A stretch of DNA of 64,000 nucleotides, from the NCBI RefSeq assembly GCF_005144745.1, contig NZ_SWKK01000016.1:1-64000 (forward strand), in the 5' to 3' direction. The position numbers and the translations under genes were made by a program. This document shows, piece by piece, positions 53,786-63,722 of this stretch. Each line of letters begins with the position of its first letter. The stretch's first letter is position 1. The notes beneath the pieces are model-generated. The model ran no database searches. It saw nothing but the letters and a program-made list of their open reading frames with translations, and was not told the origin of the DNA. Origin of the DNA: Flavobacterium sp. ASW18X (GTDB taxonomy: Bacteria; Bacteroidota; Bacteroidia; Flavobacteriales; Flavobacteriaceae).

Positions 53786-54559
53786 ATGGAAAAACCTTTG
53801 ATTTTAGTAACCAATGATGATGGCATTACAGCACCAGGACTACGTAAATTAGTTGCTATTATGAAGGAGATAGGTGATGTAGTAGTAGTAGCGCCAGACA
53901 GTCCCCAATCTGGTATGGGGCATGCCATAACTATAGATAATACGCTACATTCCAAGCAAATGACAATAGACCATGAGCACGGTGCTCCCTTAGAGTATTC
54001 TTGTAGTGGTACTCCGGCAGATTGCGTTAAATTGGCACTACAAGAATTACTAGATAAAAAGCCAGATTTGGTGGTAAGTGGCATTAATCACGGGTCTAAT
54101 GCCTCTATAAATGTTATTTATTCTGGAACCATGAGTGCTGCCATAGAAGCAGGAATAGAAGGGCTCCCTGCTATAGGTTTTTCGTTATGTGATTATACTT
54201 GGGATGCTAATTTTGATGGCGCCACTGAGGCTATTAAAACAATAGTACAAGAAGCGCTAACTAATGGGATACCACAAGGAACGGTATTAAACGTAAACAT
54301 ACCCAAGACAGATGGCAAGTTGCCAAAAGGCATAAAAGTATGTAGGCAGGCAAAGGCCAATTGGAAAGAAAAATTTGATAAACGTTTTAGCCCTAGTGGC
54401 AGAGAATATTATTGGTTAACTGGGGAATTTGAGCTTTTAGACAAAGGTGAAGACACAGATATCTACGCGTTAAACAACGGTTATATTTCTGTAGTCCCCA
54501 CCCAATTTGACTTAACAGCACACCATGCCATACAAACAATAAATAGTTGGAATATTTAA
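53786..54559 (+). CDS. surE: 5'/3'-nucleotidase SurE
   Basis: A 257-residue acid phosphatase acting on nucleotides and stationary-phase survival protein. The metal-site motif VTNDDG at residues 8-13 is followed by APDSPQSGMGHAITI and VSGINHGSNASINVIYSGTMSAA, all hallmarks of SurE. It is first in a likely operon with the small membrane protein, lpxB, NlpC/P60 and comEC. A TATTTTTA box lies 18 bases upstream. Confidence 0.96.
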   Translation: MEKPLILVTNDDGITAPGLRKLVAIMKEIGDVVVVAPDSPQSGMGHAITIDNTLHSKQMTIDHEHGAPLEYSCSGTPADCVKLALQELLDKKPDLVVSGINHGSNASINVIYSGTMSAAIEAGIEGLPAIGFSLCDYTWDANFDGATEAIKTIVQEALTNGIPQGTVLNVNIPKTDGKLPKGIKVCRQAKANWKEKFDKRFSPSGREYYWLTGEFELLDKGEDTDIYALNNGYISVVPTQFDLTAHHAIQTINSWNI

Positions 54560-54847
54560 ATGAATACAAGTAAAAAAGACGTTCTGATTGGGTTGGTGGT
54601 AGGCTTAATTGCTAATACTTTTGGCTCTTTACTATACATTGTCCTATTTTCTAAATTGGGCATTTTAGAAACCTTAAAAGTAGCACGCCAACAAGATCAT
54701 TTAGGGAGCATATTAGCCTTAGGTGCTATCCTGAATTTATTAGCATTCTTTGGTTTCTTGCGATTAAAAAGGGATTATCGAGCTAGAGGGGTAATGATTG
54801 CCACGGTCATTACTGCACTGACCATTCTGTATTTTAAGATTTTCTAG
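54560..54847 (+). CDS. small three-helix membrane protein
   Basis: A 95-residue protein with three hydrophobic segments (about 8-30, 46-65 and 76-92) and charged ends (MNTSKKDVL; KRDYRARG). I do not recognise the family. It starts directly after the surE stop and one base before lpxB, so it is translated from the same mRNA. Similar short proteins often sit next to surE in flavobacteria. Confidence 0.75.
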   Translation: MNTSKKDVLIGLVVGLIANTFGSLLYIVLFSKLGILETLKVARQQDHLGSILALGAILNLLAFFGFLRLKRDYRARGVMIATVITALTILYFKIF

Positions 54848-54848
54848 A

Positions 54849-55958
54849 ATGAAATACTATATCATTGCAGGCGAAGCTTCTGGCGATTTACACGGCTCTA
54901 ATCTTATTAAAGCTCTAAAAGCAAAAGACCCAGAAGCAGAAATACGTGCTTTTGGCGGTGATCTTATGCAACAGGCAGGCGCAACACTAGCCTTACATTA
55001 TAAGGCAATGGCTTTCATGGGCTTTTTAGAGGTAGTAAAAAACATAAGGCAAATATTTAAAAACATGGCCTTTTGTAAGGAAGACATTGCTGCTTTTTCT
55101 CCCGACGCATTGATTTTTATAGATTTTTCTGGATTTAACCTCAGGATTGCAAAATGGGCAAAAACCAAAAATTACAACACCAATTACTATATAAGTCCGC
55201 AAGTTTGGGCCTCTAGAGCTAGCAGAGTAGAAAAGATAAAACAATACATTGACCAAATGTATGTAATCCTACCGTTTGAAAAAGCTTTTTATGCCAAATA
55301 CGATTACAAGGTAGATTTTGTTGGGCATCCTTTGTTAGATGCTATTGCCAACACACCAACCCAGTCTTTATCCATATTTTGTGCTGAAAACAATTTATCT
55401 AAAGACAAAAAGATTATTGCGTTATTGCCAGGCAGCAGAAAACAAGAGGTAGAAAAAATGTTGGCATTAATGCTGCAAACTGCAAACAACTTTCCAGAAT
55501 ATCAATTTGTTATTGCAGGTGCTCCAAGCCTAGATAATGAATTTTATCAAAAATTTCTAAAAAAAGATCATGTGGCATTTGTAAAAAATCAAACGTATTC
55601 GCTACTATCTAATGCACATGCTGCCTTGGTCACTAGTGGTACCGCTACTTTAGAAACGGCCTTGTTTAGAGTACCACAAGTGGTTTGTTACCGCGGTAAT
55701 TGGGTATCTTACCAAATCGCAAAGCGGATTATAACTTTGGAATACATCTCTTTAGTCAATTTAATAATGAATCAAGAGGTGGTAAAAGAGTTAATACAAG
55801 ACGATTTAAACCTTAAAAATTTAAAACAAGAATTAGCCAAAATTTTAGAACCGTCTCACAGAAATTCTGTCGTACAGCAGTATGATGCTTTAATCCACAA
55901 ACTTGGTGGTGCTGGTGCTAGCGAAAAAACGGCCCAATTGATTATAGAAAATGCTTAA
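54849..55958 (+). CDS. lpxB: lipid-A-disaccharide synthase LpxB
   Basis: A 369-residue GT-B glycosyltransferase that joins UDP-2,3-diacylglucosamine and lipid X in lipid A synthesis, on the inner face of the membrane. It shows IIAGEASGDLHGSNLI at the start, FGGDLMQQAGA, VGHPLLDAI and ALLPGSRKQEVEKML with VTSGTATLETALF. It is in the surE cluster, in line with outer-membrane biogenesis elsewhere in the window (lptE-like). Confidence 0.96.
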   Translation: MKYYIIAGEASGDLHGSNLIKALKAKDPEAEIRAFGGDLMQQAGATLALHYKAMAFMGFLEVVKNIRQIFKNMAFCKEDIAAFSPDALIFIDFSGFNLRIAKWAKTKNYNTNYYISPQVWASRASRVEKIKQYIDQMYVILPFEKAFYAKYDYKVDFVGHPLLDAIANTPTQSLSIFCAENNLSKDKKIIALLPGSRKQEVEKMLALMLQTANNFPEYQFVIAGAPSLDNEFYQKFLKKDHVAFVKNQTYSLLSNAHAALVTSGTATLETALFRVPQVVCYRGNWVSYQIAKRIITLEYISLVNLIMNQEVVKELIQDDLNLKNLKQELAKILEPSHRNSVVQQYDALIHKLGGAGASEKTAQLIIENA

Positions 55959-55988
55959 TTTTAACCTACAAGAGACAACTCACCTTGT

Positions 55989-56549
55989 ATGTTCAAAAAA
56001 TTATCCCTTTTATCTTTACTGTTTTGCCTGGCTAATTGCGGGGTGAAAAAGAAAACTACTTATGCGAAGGATCAAGAACGCAGTATTACCGTAAATGCAG
56101 ACCCAATTGAACTAGAAAAAGAGAAGCCTCGTAGAAAACCTAAGCGCAAGGAAGACGTTAGGGTTACTAAGGCAGATGCCATAGTTGGCGTAGCATTAGG
56201 TTTTGCAGGTACACGGTACCGTTATGGAGGAACCACCAGAAAAGGAATGGACTGCAGTGGTCTGGTATACGTTTCTTTACTAGAAAACAATATTTCTTTT
56301 CCTAGAGTTTCTTATCAGATGGCTAATGAAGGGGAGCGCATAAAACTTAACCAGGTACAAAAAGGCGATTTATTATTTTTTAAAACGAGTAAACGCAGTA
56401 AACGTATAAATCATGTAGGCCTAGTAGTAGAAGTAGACGGAAAGGACATTAAATTTATACATTCTACCACCTCTAGAGGCGTAATTGTATCTTCTATTAA
56501 AGAAGGTTATTGGAATGGTGCTTTTGTAAAAGCTACACATATTTTATAA
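55989..56549 (+). CDS. NlpC/P60 cell-wall peptidase lipoprotein
   Basis: A 186-residue lipoprotein (LANCG, lipidated Cys). A basic linker (RRKPKRKEDVR) leads to an NlpC/P60 domain. The catalytic Cys is in GMDCSGLVYV (about 85-94) and the His in INHVGLVVEV, with a second polar residue in FIHSTTSRGV. It cuts peptide cross-links in peptidoglycan (D,L-endopeptidase type). It follows lpxB by 30 bases and precedes comEC by three. Confidence 0.92.
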   Translation: MFKKLSLLSLLFCLANCGVKKKTTYAKDQERSITVNADPIELEKEKPRRKPKRKEDVRVTKADAIVGVALGFAGTRYRYGGTTRKGMDCSGLVYVSLLENNISFPRVSYQMANEGERIKLNQVQKGDLLFFKTSKRSKRINHVGLVVEVDGKDIKFIHSTTSRGVIVSSIKEGYWNGAFVKATHIL

Positions 56550-56552
56550 ACC

Positions 56553-58565
56553 ATGAAGTTATGGCGATATATCTCGGTTAAATTAGCGCTTAGCATTACC
56601 GTAGGTATACTATTTGGGCATTACTACTCTGTGCCACCCAATTATGGCCAGATAGGCGTATTACTTTGCCTCATCACTATTGGGCTCGGTTTAAAATATC
56701 AAACAAGAAATGGATTGCCTGTGACAGAATTTGGTGCATTTGCAGGCGTTGTTATGCTTGGTATTCTCTCATATTCCTTGCAATTGCCCCAGTACCAAGA
56801 ACACCATTTTAGCAAAGCAAAAGCGAACACACAAAGTAATTATCAATTACAAATACTAGAAGAGTTAAAACCAACTACTTTTGGAAAACGATTTATTGCC
56901 AAAGTTTACGCAGTAGATGATACACCAACCACAGGTAACATTTTACTTCAAATTAAAAATGATAACAAAATCGAGTTTACTATTGGTGAATTATTAGTTA
57001 CACCATATAGACCGGAATCTGTAAAACCGCCTTTTAACCCACATCAATTTAATTATAAACGCTATTTACAAACCATAGGAGTACATCATCAATTAAGTGT
57101 TGCCTCCTACGATATATTACCTACAGGCAAGGTAAAATCCTCCATATTAACATGGGTAGCCCAACGTCGCCAAAAAATTATTGCTCAATTAAAAACCGAA
57201 GCGTTTGGACCTCAGGAATTGGCTGTTGTCCAAGCATTAGTTCTAGGTCAGCGCAATGACTTAACTGAAAATACCTACAATGCCTATAAAAAAGCTGGTG
57301 CCATACACTTATTAGCAGTATCTGGCTTGCATGTTGGTGTGGTTTTATTATTGCTACAGTTTCTTTTAAGTCCTTTAAAATATTGGAGTAAAGGAAGAAA
57401 TTTAGGTTTACTTTTATCCATCTTAGGGTTATGGTGCTATGCTTTATTTACTGGTTTATCACCTTCAATAGTACGGGCTACCACTATGTTTTCTTTTATC
57501 AGCTATGCACTGTGGCTAAATAGACCTACCAACACCTTTAACATCTTAGCACTTTCCTATTTTTTTATGTTACTCTGGCAGCCCAATTTTTTGTTTCAGG
57601 TAGGCTTTCAACTAAGTTACGCCGCAGTATTTGCTATTGCATGGTTATATCCTTCCTTACAGCGGTTTTGGTACCCAGACAATAAAATACTTTTAAAACT
57701 ATGGCAGCTCATTTCTGTAAGTATTGCTGCTCAAATAGGGGTTCTACCACTAAGCCTATTTTATTTTCACCAATTTCCGTCTCTATTTTTTATAGCAAAT
57801 ATTCTAATAATTCCCTTCTTAGGATTGGTCCTCGGTTTAGGCTTCTTAGTTTTATTTTTAAGCACTTTAAAATTGCTCCCGATGTGGTTAGTAGTTTTCT
57901 ATAATGATGTTATTAAAATCATGAATACCCTAATTACTTGGGTCGCTCAACAAGAGGCGTTCTTCTTTGATAGCATAGCATTCGATGCCTGGCAAATGCT
58001 ACTAACCTACGCTACCCTAATTAGTCTACTCTATTGGCTCACCACTAGAAAAGAAATTGCCTTTAAAATATTCATACCACTTGCACTATTGCTTGTAAGC
58101 TATACGCTGTTCAAGCCTTCTTTTTTCTCTAATAATCAGGTAATTCTGCCGCATCAGTATAAAACCAGCGCACTTATAGCCCAAAACAAAGACAGCTTAA
58201 CTGTTTATGGATTGCCCGAAGCAACTTCCATGCTCCATACATTTGTTTTAGGAGAAGATATAAAATCAATTAAGCATTCAACGTTACCAAATGCATTTTC
58301 CTATGAATCACTAGCAATTGTGCGTATAGATAGTCTTGCACTCTTACCAGAAACTAAAGCAATAGATGTATTATGGTTAAGCCATTCCCCGAAAATTCAT
58401 TTAGAGAAAGTCATAGATACCTACAGACCTAAATACATAATATCAGATGGCAGCAATTTTCCCCATTTAGTTCAGCTTTGGAAAGCAAGTTGTACAAAAA
58501 AAGAAATCCCTTTTCACCATACTGGTGAAAAGGGAGCCTTCTATTTTAAATGGCTAACGGATTAA
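56553..58565 (+). CDS. comEC: ComEC/Rec2 DNA-uptake channel protein
   Basis: A 670-residue inner-membrane protein. After N-terminal helices and a short OB-like soluble domain, the competence domain starts at HLLAVSGLHVGVVLLLLQ, with SPSIVRATTMFSFISYALW next, then several further helices. The usual metallo-beta-lactamase domain is not recognisable; only a short soluble C-terminus follows. It moves single-stranded DNA in natural transformation, or is a related transporter. It ends by sharing a four-base stop with the convergent POT transporter. Confidence 0.9.
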   Translation: MKLWRYISVKLALSITVGILFGHYYSVPPNYGQIGVLLCLITIGLGLKYQTRNGLPVTEFGAFAGVVMLGILSYSLQLPQYQEHHFSKAKANTQSNYQLQILEELKPTTFGKRFIAKVYAVDDTPTTGNILLQIKNDNKIEFTIGELLVTPYRPESVKPPFNPHQFNYKRYLQTIGVHHQLSVASYDILPTGKVKSSILTWVAQRRQKIIAQLKTEAFGPQELAVVQALVLGQRNDLTENTYNAYKKAGAIHLLAVSGLHVGVVLLLLQFLLSPLKYWSKGRNLGLLLSILGLWCYALFTGLSPSIVRATTMFSFISYALWLNRPTNTFNILALSYFFMLLWQPNFLFQVGFQLSYAAVFAIAWLYPSLQRFWYPDNKILLKLWQLISVSIAAQIGVLPLSLFYFHQFPSLFFIANILIIPFLGLVLGLGFLVLFLSTLKLLPMWLVVFYNDVIKIMNTLITWVAQQEAFFFDSIAFDAWQMLLTYATLISLLYWLTTRKEIAFKIFIPLALLLVSYTLFKPSFFSNNQVILPHQYKTSALIAQNKDSLTVYGLPEATSMLHTFVLGEDIKSIKHSTLPNAFSYESLAIVRIDSLALLPETKAIDVLWLSHSPKIHLEKVIDTYRPKYIISDGSNFPHLVQLWKASCTKKEIPFHHTGEKGAFYFKWLTD

Positions 58566-60097
58566 TGAACGTTACCCATTAATCTTTTTATTAAAGGTGA
58601 AGCTAAGATTACTAGTAATCCAGCCCCTAGCGCGTATTTTGCAATTAACAAAAACCCATCAGTATATACAGATAAGGTAGCAAAACCATTGATGGCACCA
58701 CCAGTATCTTCCACAGACAATTGTTTACCTATAAAACCAACAACTTGGAAAGCAAAGGCTGATGACAAGAACCAAACTCCCATCATAAATGCAACAATAC
58801 GTTTAGGAGATAAATCGGTTATTTTAGACAATCCAACAGGAGACATGAACAGTTCTCCCACAGACAATAAAAAGTACATTAATAATAAATACATAAAAGG
58901 CACATATCCATCAGCATTTGCACTTGCCCCACTTATTGCCAAAGCATAAAAACTAATACCTGCAAATAACAGCCCCATGCCAAATTTATAAGGGGTTCTG
59001 GGATTTAGGTTCTTTTTAGACAACCATTGCCATAACATAGAAATTGGAATGGCTAATATAATTATCCACATAGAATTTAAACTGTTTGTTTGCGATGCGG
59101 ACATAATACCTTCTAAGTCTACATTCCTAGCAGCAAACAATGTAATTACACTACCAGACAGTTCATGAAAACCCCAAAATATGGTCATAAAAAAGGTAAT
59201 TAAAACAGCAACAAAGAGCTTTTTACGTTCTTCCGCTGTTGCTTGTACCATGATATAGGTTAAGTACCCTAAAATAGAAATGCCTATGACCTTAAAAATA
59301 ATGTTCACAATATTTTGCTCACCCAACCAAGTACCTTCTTCTCCTAATGCCTGATAAGAGGAAAGTAAATAAGCGATAACAGGCACAGAAACAAAAGCTA
59401 GAACAGGCACAAGAATACCCTGCTTAATACCAACAACTTTTTTATCTATGTTTCCATTGTCTGGTGGTAATCCTTTGTCTCCAAATACTCCTTTTTTGAT
59501 GCCACTCCAGAAGACTATTAAACCCGTAAGCATGCCAATCCCCGCCAGTCCAAAACCATAGTGCCATCCATAGGCGGCCGCTAGCCAACCGCACAATAGA
59601 GGGGCTACCCAGCCACCAATATTAATGCCCATGTAGAAAATAGTAAAACCAGAATCTTTCTTTGGGTCACCGTCTTTATATAATGAGCCTACAAAGGTGG
59701 AAATATTAGGTTTAAAAAAACCATTTCCTGCAATGATTAAAGAAAGGGCCAAAAAGAAAGCCACATTGTTTTCTATTGCTAAAACAAAATGGCCTAATGA
59801 CATTAATATACCCCCTAGAAAAATAGAGTTACGCATTCCAAGAATACTATCAGATACACGCCCACCAATAACTGTGGAGGCATATACTAGAGAACCATAA
59901 GAAGAATACACAGCAGCGGTAGCAAAATCTTTTTTAGCCAAGGCCTCAAAGATTACATCTACCATGTATAAGGTAAGTAAGGCGCGCATTCCATAAAAGC
60001 TGAAACGCTCCCATAGCTCTGCAAAAAATAAGTAGAATAAGCCTTGAGGGTGCCCCAACAGCTGTCTCTCACTTGCAGGTTTCATCATTTCTGACAT
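58562..60097 (-). CDS. POT/PTR2 proton-coupled peptide transporter
   Basis: A 511-residue major-facilitator protein of the POT family (SLC15-like), with 12-14 helices. ELWERFSFYGMRALLTLYM near residue 30 is the family E-x-x-E-R motif region, and GNGFFKPNISTFVGSLY is the PTR2 signature. It imports di- and tripeptides with protons. It starts 26 bases after the DPP-IV-type peptidase gene stop and probably shares its transcript, which couples peptide breakdown with uptake. Confidence 0.95.
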   Translation of the reverse strand: MSEMMKPASERQLLGHPQGLFYLFFAELWERFSFYGMRALLTLYMVDVIFEALAKKDFATAAVYSSYGSLVYASTVIGGRVSDSILGMRNSIFLGGILMSLGHFVLAIENNVAFFLALSLIIAGNGFFKPNISTFVGSLYKDGDPKKDSGFTIFYMGINIGGWVAPLLCGWLAAAYGWHYGFGLAGIGMLTGLIVFWSGIKKGVFGDKGLPPDNGNIDKKVVGIKQGILVPVLAFVSVPVIAYLLSSYQALGEEGTWLGEQNIVNIIFKVIGISILGYLTYIMVQATAEERKKLFVAVLITFFMTIFWGFHELSGSVITLFAARNVDLEGIMSASQTNSLNSMWIIILAIPISMLWQWLSKKNLNPRTPYKFGMGLLFAGISFYALAISGASANADGYVPFMYLLLMYFLLSVGELFMSPVGLSKITDLSPKRIVAFMMGVWFLSSAFAFQVVGFIGKQLSVEDTGGAINGFATLSVYTDGFLLIAKYALGAGLLVILASPLIKRLMGNVH

Positions 60098-60122
60098 ATT
60101 TGAGTTGAGTTTAGTTACTTAA

Positions 60123-62279
60123 TTATAAGTTTTCCTTAATAAAGTCAGTCATCTTGGTGTATAAATGTAAACGAGTGTTACCTCCATATATACCGTGATT
60201 TCTATCTGGATAAATGGCCCAGTCAAACTGTTTATTAGCCTGTACTAGCGCTTCTACCATACGCATAGAGTTTTGAACATGTACATTATCATCTCCCGTT
60301 CCATGAACCAAAAGGTACTTTCCTTTTAACAGTTCTGGATAATTAAATGGGGAATTATCATCATAACCACTAGCATTTTCCTGTGGCGTTTTCATGTATC
60401 TTTCTGTGTAGATTGTATCGTAAAACCTCCAACTAGTTACAGGGGCGACAGCTATCGCCATTTCAAAAGTATCGTTACCCTTTAATAAAGCATTGGTAGA
60501 CATAAAACCGCCATAACTCCATCCCCAGATACCCGTTCTTTCTTCATCTACATATGGCAATTCACTTAATTTTTTAGCCGCCGCAATTTGGTCTTCTACT
60601 TCTAACTTCCCTAGCTCTAACTGCGTCACTTTTTTAAAATCACGACCCTTTAGACCAGTTCCACGACCGTCTACACACGCAATAATATAACCTTGTTGTG
60701 CTAACAACTGATGCCAATAATCATTTGCTCCCCACCATTTGTTGGCTACTTGCTGAGAACCAGGGCCACTGTATTGGAACATAAATAGAGGATACGCTTT
60801 ATTTGGATCAAAATCCAATGGCTTAATCATATACATGTTTAACTCGTTCCCGTTTACGGTAAGGGTGCTAAACTCTTTTTTACTTAGAGCATAATCTTCT
60901 AATTGTTTAGATAATGCTTTATTATCTTTTATATCGGCAACTTTTTTGCCATTAGCTGCTTTATGTAATGTAAATTCATATGGAGTAGTTGCACTAGAAA
61001 AAGTGTTGATAAAATAACTATAATCTGCACTAAAATCCGCTCCATTAGTACCTACCTTCTGAGTTAACTTGGTTTTTTCTTGACCAGAAGTACTGATATG
61101 ATACACATCTCTATTAATACTACCCTCTTCTACAGATTGATAAAAAATACGGTCTTCTGCCTGATCATATCCGTAATAACTGGTAACTTCCCAATTGCCT
61201 TTGGTAATTTGATTTAGTAAATTACCATCTTGGTCGTACAAATACAAATGGTTATATCCGTCTCTTTCACTTGTCCAAATGAAGCTATCATCTGCTAAAA
61301 AAGTTAAATCGTCAGTAATGTCTACGTAGGCATCATCTTTTTCTTCTAGCAAGATTGTAGAAGAATTATCCTTAGCATTTACTGCAATTAATTTTAAATG
61401 ATTTTGATGTCTGTTCAATGTACGTACGCTTAAGTAGTTAGGATTATTCATCCATTTAATACGTGGAATGTAATAAGGTGCTCCCAAATCTACTTTGCTT
61501 ACCTCTGCAGAGGCAACATCTATCATATGCAAGCTTACTTTAGCATTAGCCTCACCTGCTTTAGGATATTTAAACTCATGTTGATAAGGATATAAATTTT
61601 GTCCGTATACATCCATAGAAAAATGTGGCACTTCTGACTCATCAAACTTTAAAAAAGCAATCTTGGTCCCATTGCTATTCCATTCAAAAGCTTGTACAAA
61701 AGCAAATTCCTCTTCGTAAACCCAGTCTGTAATTCCGTTAATTATACTACCAAATTTCCCATCAGTGGTCAATTGCTGGGTTTTAGCACTTTTTAAATCA
61801 AAAACAAAAAGATTATTTTCTTTTGCGTAGGCCACTTTGGTGCCATCTGCAGAAAGTTCTGGTTCTTGAATTTTATCTTCAGAAATTTTAGTTAACTCTT
61901 TGCTTTTTACATCATACACATAATAAATACCTAATCTAGAATGTCTAAAAATAGGTTCTATTTCTGTTGCTAAAATCAATTTAGATTCGTCTGCAGAAAA
62001 CTCGTAAGAGGTAAAAAAAGGAACAGCATCAGAAGAAGCAACAATAGTTTCTACCTTTTGTTGCGTTTTGTAATCGTACTTATCTAAACTACTCTGGCCA
62101 GGTCCAGTAAAATTAAGCACAGTATATTGTTTGCCATTTTTCATGGAACGCAGGGCATCCATATACTCCGTTCTAAAGGCTCCGCCCCATATTTCTTCTA
62201 AGGTTAGCTGTTTTTTTTGCCCTACAGCTTGGCTTATGACGGTCAATCCGCAAACAACAAATAAAATTAGTCTGTTCAT
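60123..62279 (-). CDS. exported dipeptidyl peptidase IV-type S9 peptidase
   Basis: About 718 residues from MNRLILFVVCGL; the 10-codon extension upstream lacks function as a signal. A signal peptide ends near AVGQ. The N-terminal beta propeller includes the substrate Glu pair region DWVYEEEFAF, and the hydrolase domain holds Ser in GWSYGG, Asp in HGTGDDNVHVQN and His in DRNHGIYGG. It releases N-terminal X-Pro dipeptides. It precedes the peptide transporter on the same strand. Confidence 0.95.
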   Translation of the reverse strand: MNRLILFVVCGLTVISQAVGQKKQLTLEEIWGGAFRTEYMDALRSMKNGKQYTVLNFTGPGQSSLDKYDYKTQQKVETIVASSDAVPFFTSYEFSADESKLILATEIEPIFRHSRLGIYYVYDVKSKELTKISEDKIQEPELSADGTKVAYAKENNLFVFDLKSAKTQQLTTDGKFGSIINGITDWVYEEEFAFVQAFEWNSNGTKIAFLKFDESEVPHFSMDVYGQNLYPYQHEFKYPKAGEANAKVSLHMIDVASAEVSKVDLGAPYYIPRIKWMNNPNYLSVRTLNRHQNHLKLIAVNAKDNSSTILLEEKDDAYVDITDDLTFLADDSFIWTSERDGYNHLYLYDQDGNLLNQITKGNWEVTSYYGYDQAEDRIFYQSVEEGSINRDVYHISTSGQEKTKLTQKVGTNGADFSADYSYFINTFSSATTPYEFTLHKAANGKKVADIKDNKALSKQLEDYALSKKEFSTLTVNGNELNMYMIKPLDFDPNKAYPLFMFQYSGPGSQQVANKWWGANDYWHQLLAQQGYIIACVDGRGTGLKGRDFKKVTQLELGKLEVEDQIAAAKKLSELPYVDEERTGIWGWSYGGFMSTNALLKGNDTFEMAIAVAPVTSWRFYDTIYTERYMKTPQENASGYDDNSPFNYPELLKGKYLLVHGTGDDNVHVQNSMRMVEALVQANKQFDWAIYPDRNHGIYGGNTRLHLYTKMTDFIKENL

Positions 62280-62388
62280 GTATGGTATTAATTGATTAAA
62301 AACTTTCAAGTTTACTAATAATTTACGTAAAAATCACACCAGAGGTTATATTTGAAACACAAATAACAAGCCAAAACTGTTAAAGAAT

Positions 62389-62396
62389 TATCTTTG
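62389..62396 (+). promoter_or_regulatory. HMG-CoA reductase promoter -7 box (TATCTTTG)
   Basis: TATCTTTG is an exact -7 box, 17 bases before the ATG at 62414. The -33 element is not obvious. Confidence 0.5.
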
Positions 62397-62413
62397 AGTC
62401 TTAAGATAAATGT

Positions 62414-63721
62414 ATGCAACAACCAGTAGAGGGATTTTCCAAACTGAGTAAAGAAGAAAAAATAGCATGGGTGGCTAATCAATGTACCACTGATCCAGAT
62501 GCTACTAAGGCATTATTAGCCAAGTATTGGAACACGGATAGCCAATTACAACAAAAGCACGATGAGTTTATAGAAAACACCTTATCTAACTTTTATATGC
62601 CATTTGCCATTGCACCTAATTTTTTAATAAACGATAGGTTGCTGGCTATACCCATGACTATAGAAGAAAGCTCAGTTGTTGCCGCTGCAAGTAAAGCCGC
62701 AAAATTTTGGTTGTCCCGTGGTGGTTTCAAAACTGAAATTTTGGGTACTGAAAAGATAGGACAAGTCCATTTTATGTTTCAGGGCGATGGTAAACTATTA
62801 GTATCCTTTATTGAAAAATTACAACCCATTTTCCGCAAAGATAGTGCTGACATCACCAAAAATATGGAGAAACGGGGTGGAGGAATTACAGCTATTAGCT
62901 TACGCGATAAAACAGATACTATACCTGGTTATTATCAATTGCACTGCACTTTTGAAACCTTAGATGCAATGGGGGCTAATTTTATTAACTCTTGTCTAGA
63001 ACAATTTGCCCAAACTCTAGAAAGAGAAATTAGTCAAGATGAGGAGTTGAAAGCAGCTCCTTTTGAAGTAATCATGAGTATTTTAAGTAACTATGTTCCT
63101 AATTGTGTAGTCCGTGCTAAGGTTAGTTGCCCGATTAGTGATGATAAAAGCAATGCTAGTGTTAGTAGAAAGTTTGCAGAGCGCATGCTACAAGCGGTTA
63201 AAATTGCAGAAGTAGAGCCCTACCGTGCCGTAACACACAATAAAGGGATTATGAATGGTATTGATGCGGTAGTGCTAGCCACAGGCAACGATTTTAGAGC
63301 TGTAGAAGCCGGAGTCCATGCCTATGCTGCTAAGGATGGCCACTATAGTAGCCTTACCCATGCTAGCATAAAAAACGATATGTTTTCTTTTTGGATTGAT
63401 GTGCCTTTGGCGCTTGGAACGGTTGGTGGATTAACATCTTTACATCCTATGGTGCAATTGGCGTTAGAAATACTTAAAAAACCATCTGCAAAAGAATTAA
63501 TGCAAATAATTGCTGTTGCTGGATTGGCGCAAAATTTTGCTGCGTTACGTTCTTTGGTAACTACAGGAATACAAAAAGGTCATATGAAAATGCATCTATT
63601 GAATATTCTCAATAGCTTTGGTGCTACCACTGCAGAAAAAGAACAATTAGTAAAAGACTTTAAGGACAAAACGGTAAGCAATGCAGCCGTTGAGGCAGCA
63701 ATTAACGCCCTAAGAGCATAA
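62414..63721 (+). CDS. class II hydroxymethylglutaryl-CoA reductase
   Basis: A 435-residue HMG-CoA reductase of the bacterial class II type, without membrane segments. GFSKLSKEEKIAWVA opens the protein. Glu in MTIEESSVVAAASKAAKFW, Lys in NKGIMNGIDAVVLATGND (with Asp) and His in GIQKGHMKMHLLN are the catalytic residues, and DAMGANFIN is the nucleotide/CoA-site motif. In this order it makes mevalonate for isoprenoids. The next gene is a GHMP kinase, one base after the stop, so the pair belongs to the mevalonate pathway. Confidence 0.95.
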   Translation: MQQPVEGFSKLSKEEKIAWVANQCTTDPDATKALLAKYWNTDSQLQQKHDEFIENTLSNFYMPFAIAPNFLINDRLLAIPMTIEESSVVAAASKAAKFWLSRGGFKTEILGTEKIGQVHFMFQGDGKLLVSFIEKLQPIFRKDSADITKNMEKRGGGITAISLRDKTDTIPGYYQLHCTFETLDAMGANFINSCLEQFAQTLEREISQDEELKAAPFEVIMSILSNYVPNCVVRAKVSCPISDDKSNASVSRKFAERMLQAVKIAEVEPYRAVTHNKGIMNGIDAVVLATGNDFRAVEAGVHAYAAKDGHYSSLTHASIKNDMFSFWIDVPLALGTVGGLTSLHPMVQLALEILKKPSAKELMQIIAVAGLAQNFAALRSLVTTGIQKGHMKMHLLNILNSFGATTAEKEQLVKDFKDKTVSNAAVEAAINALRA

Positions 63722-63722
63722 C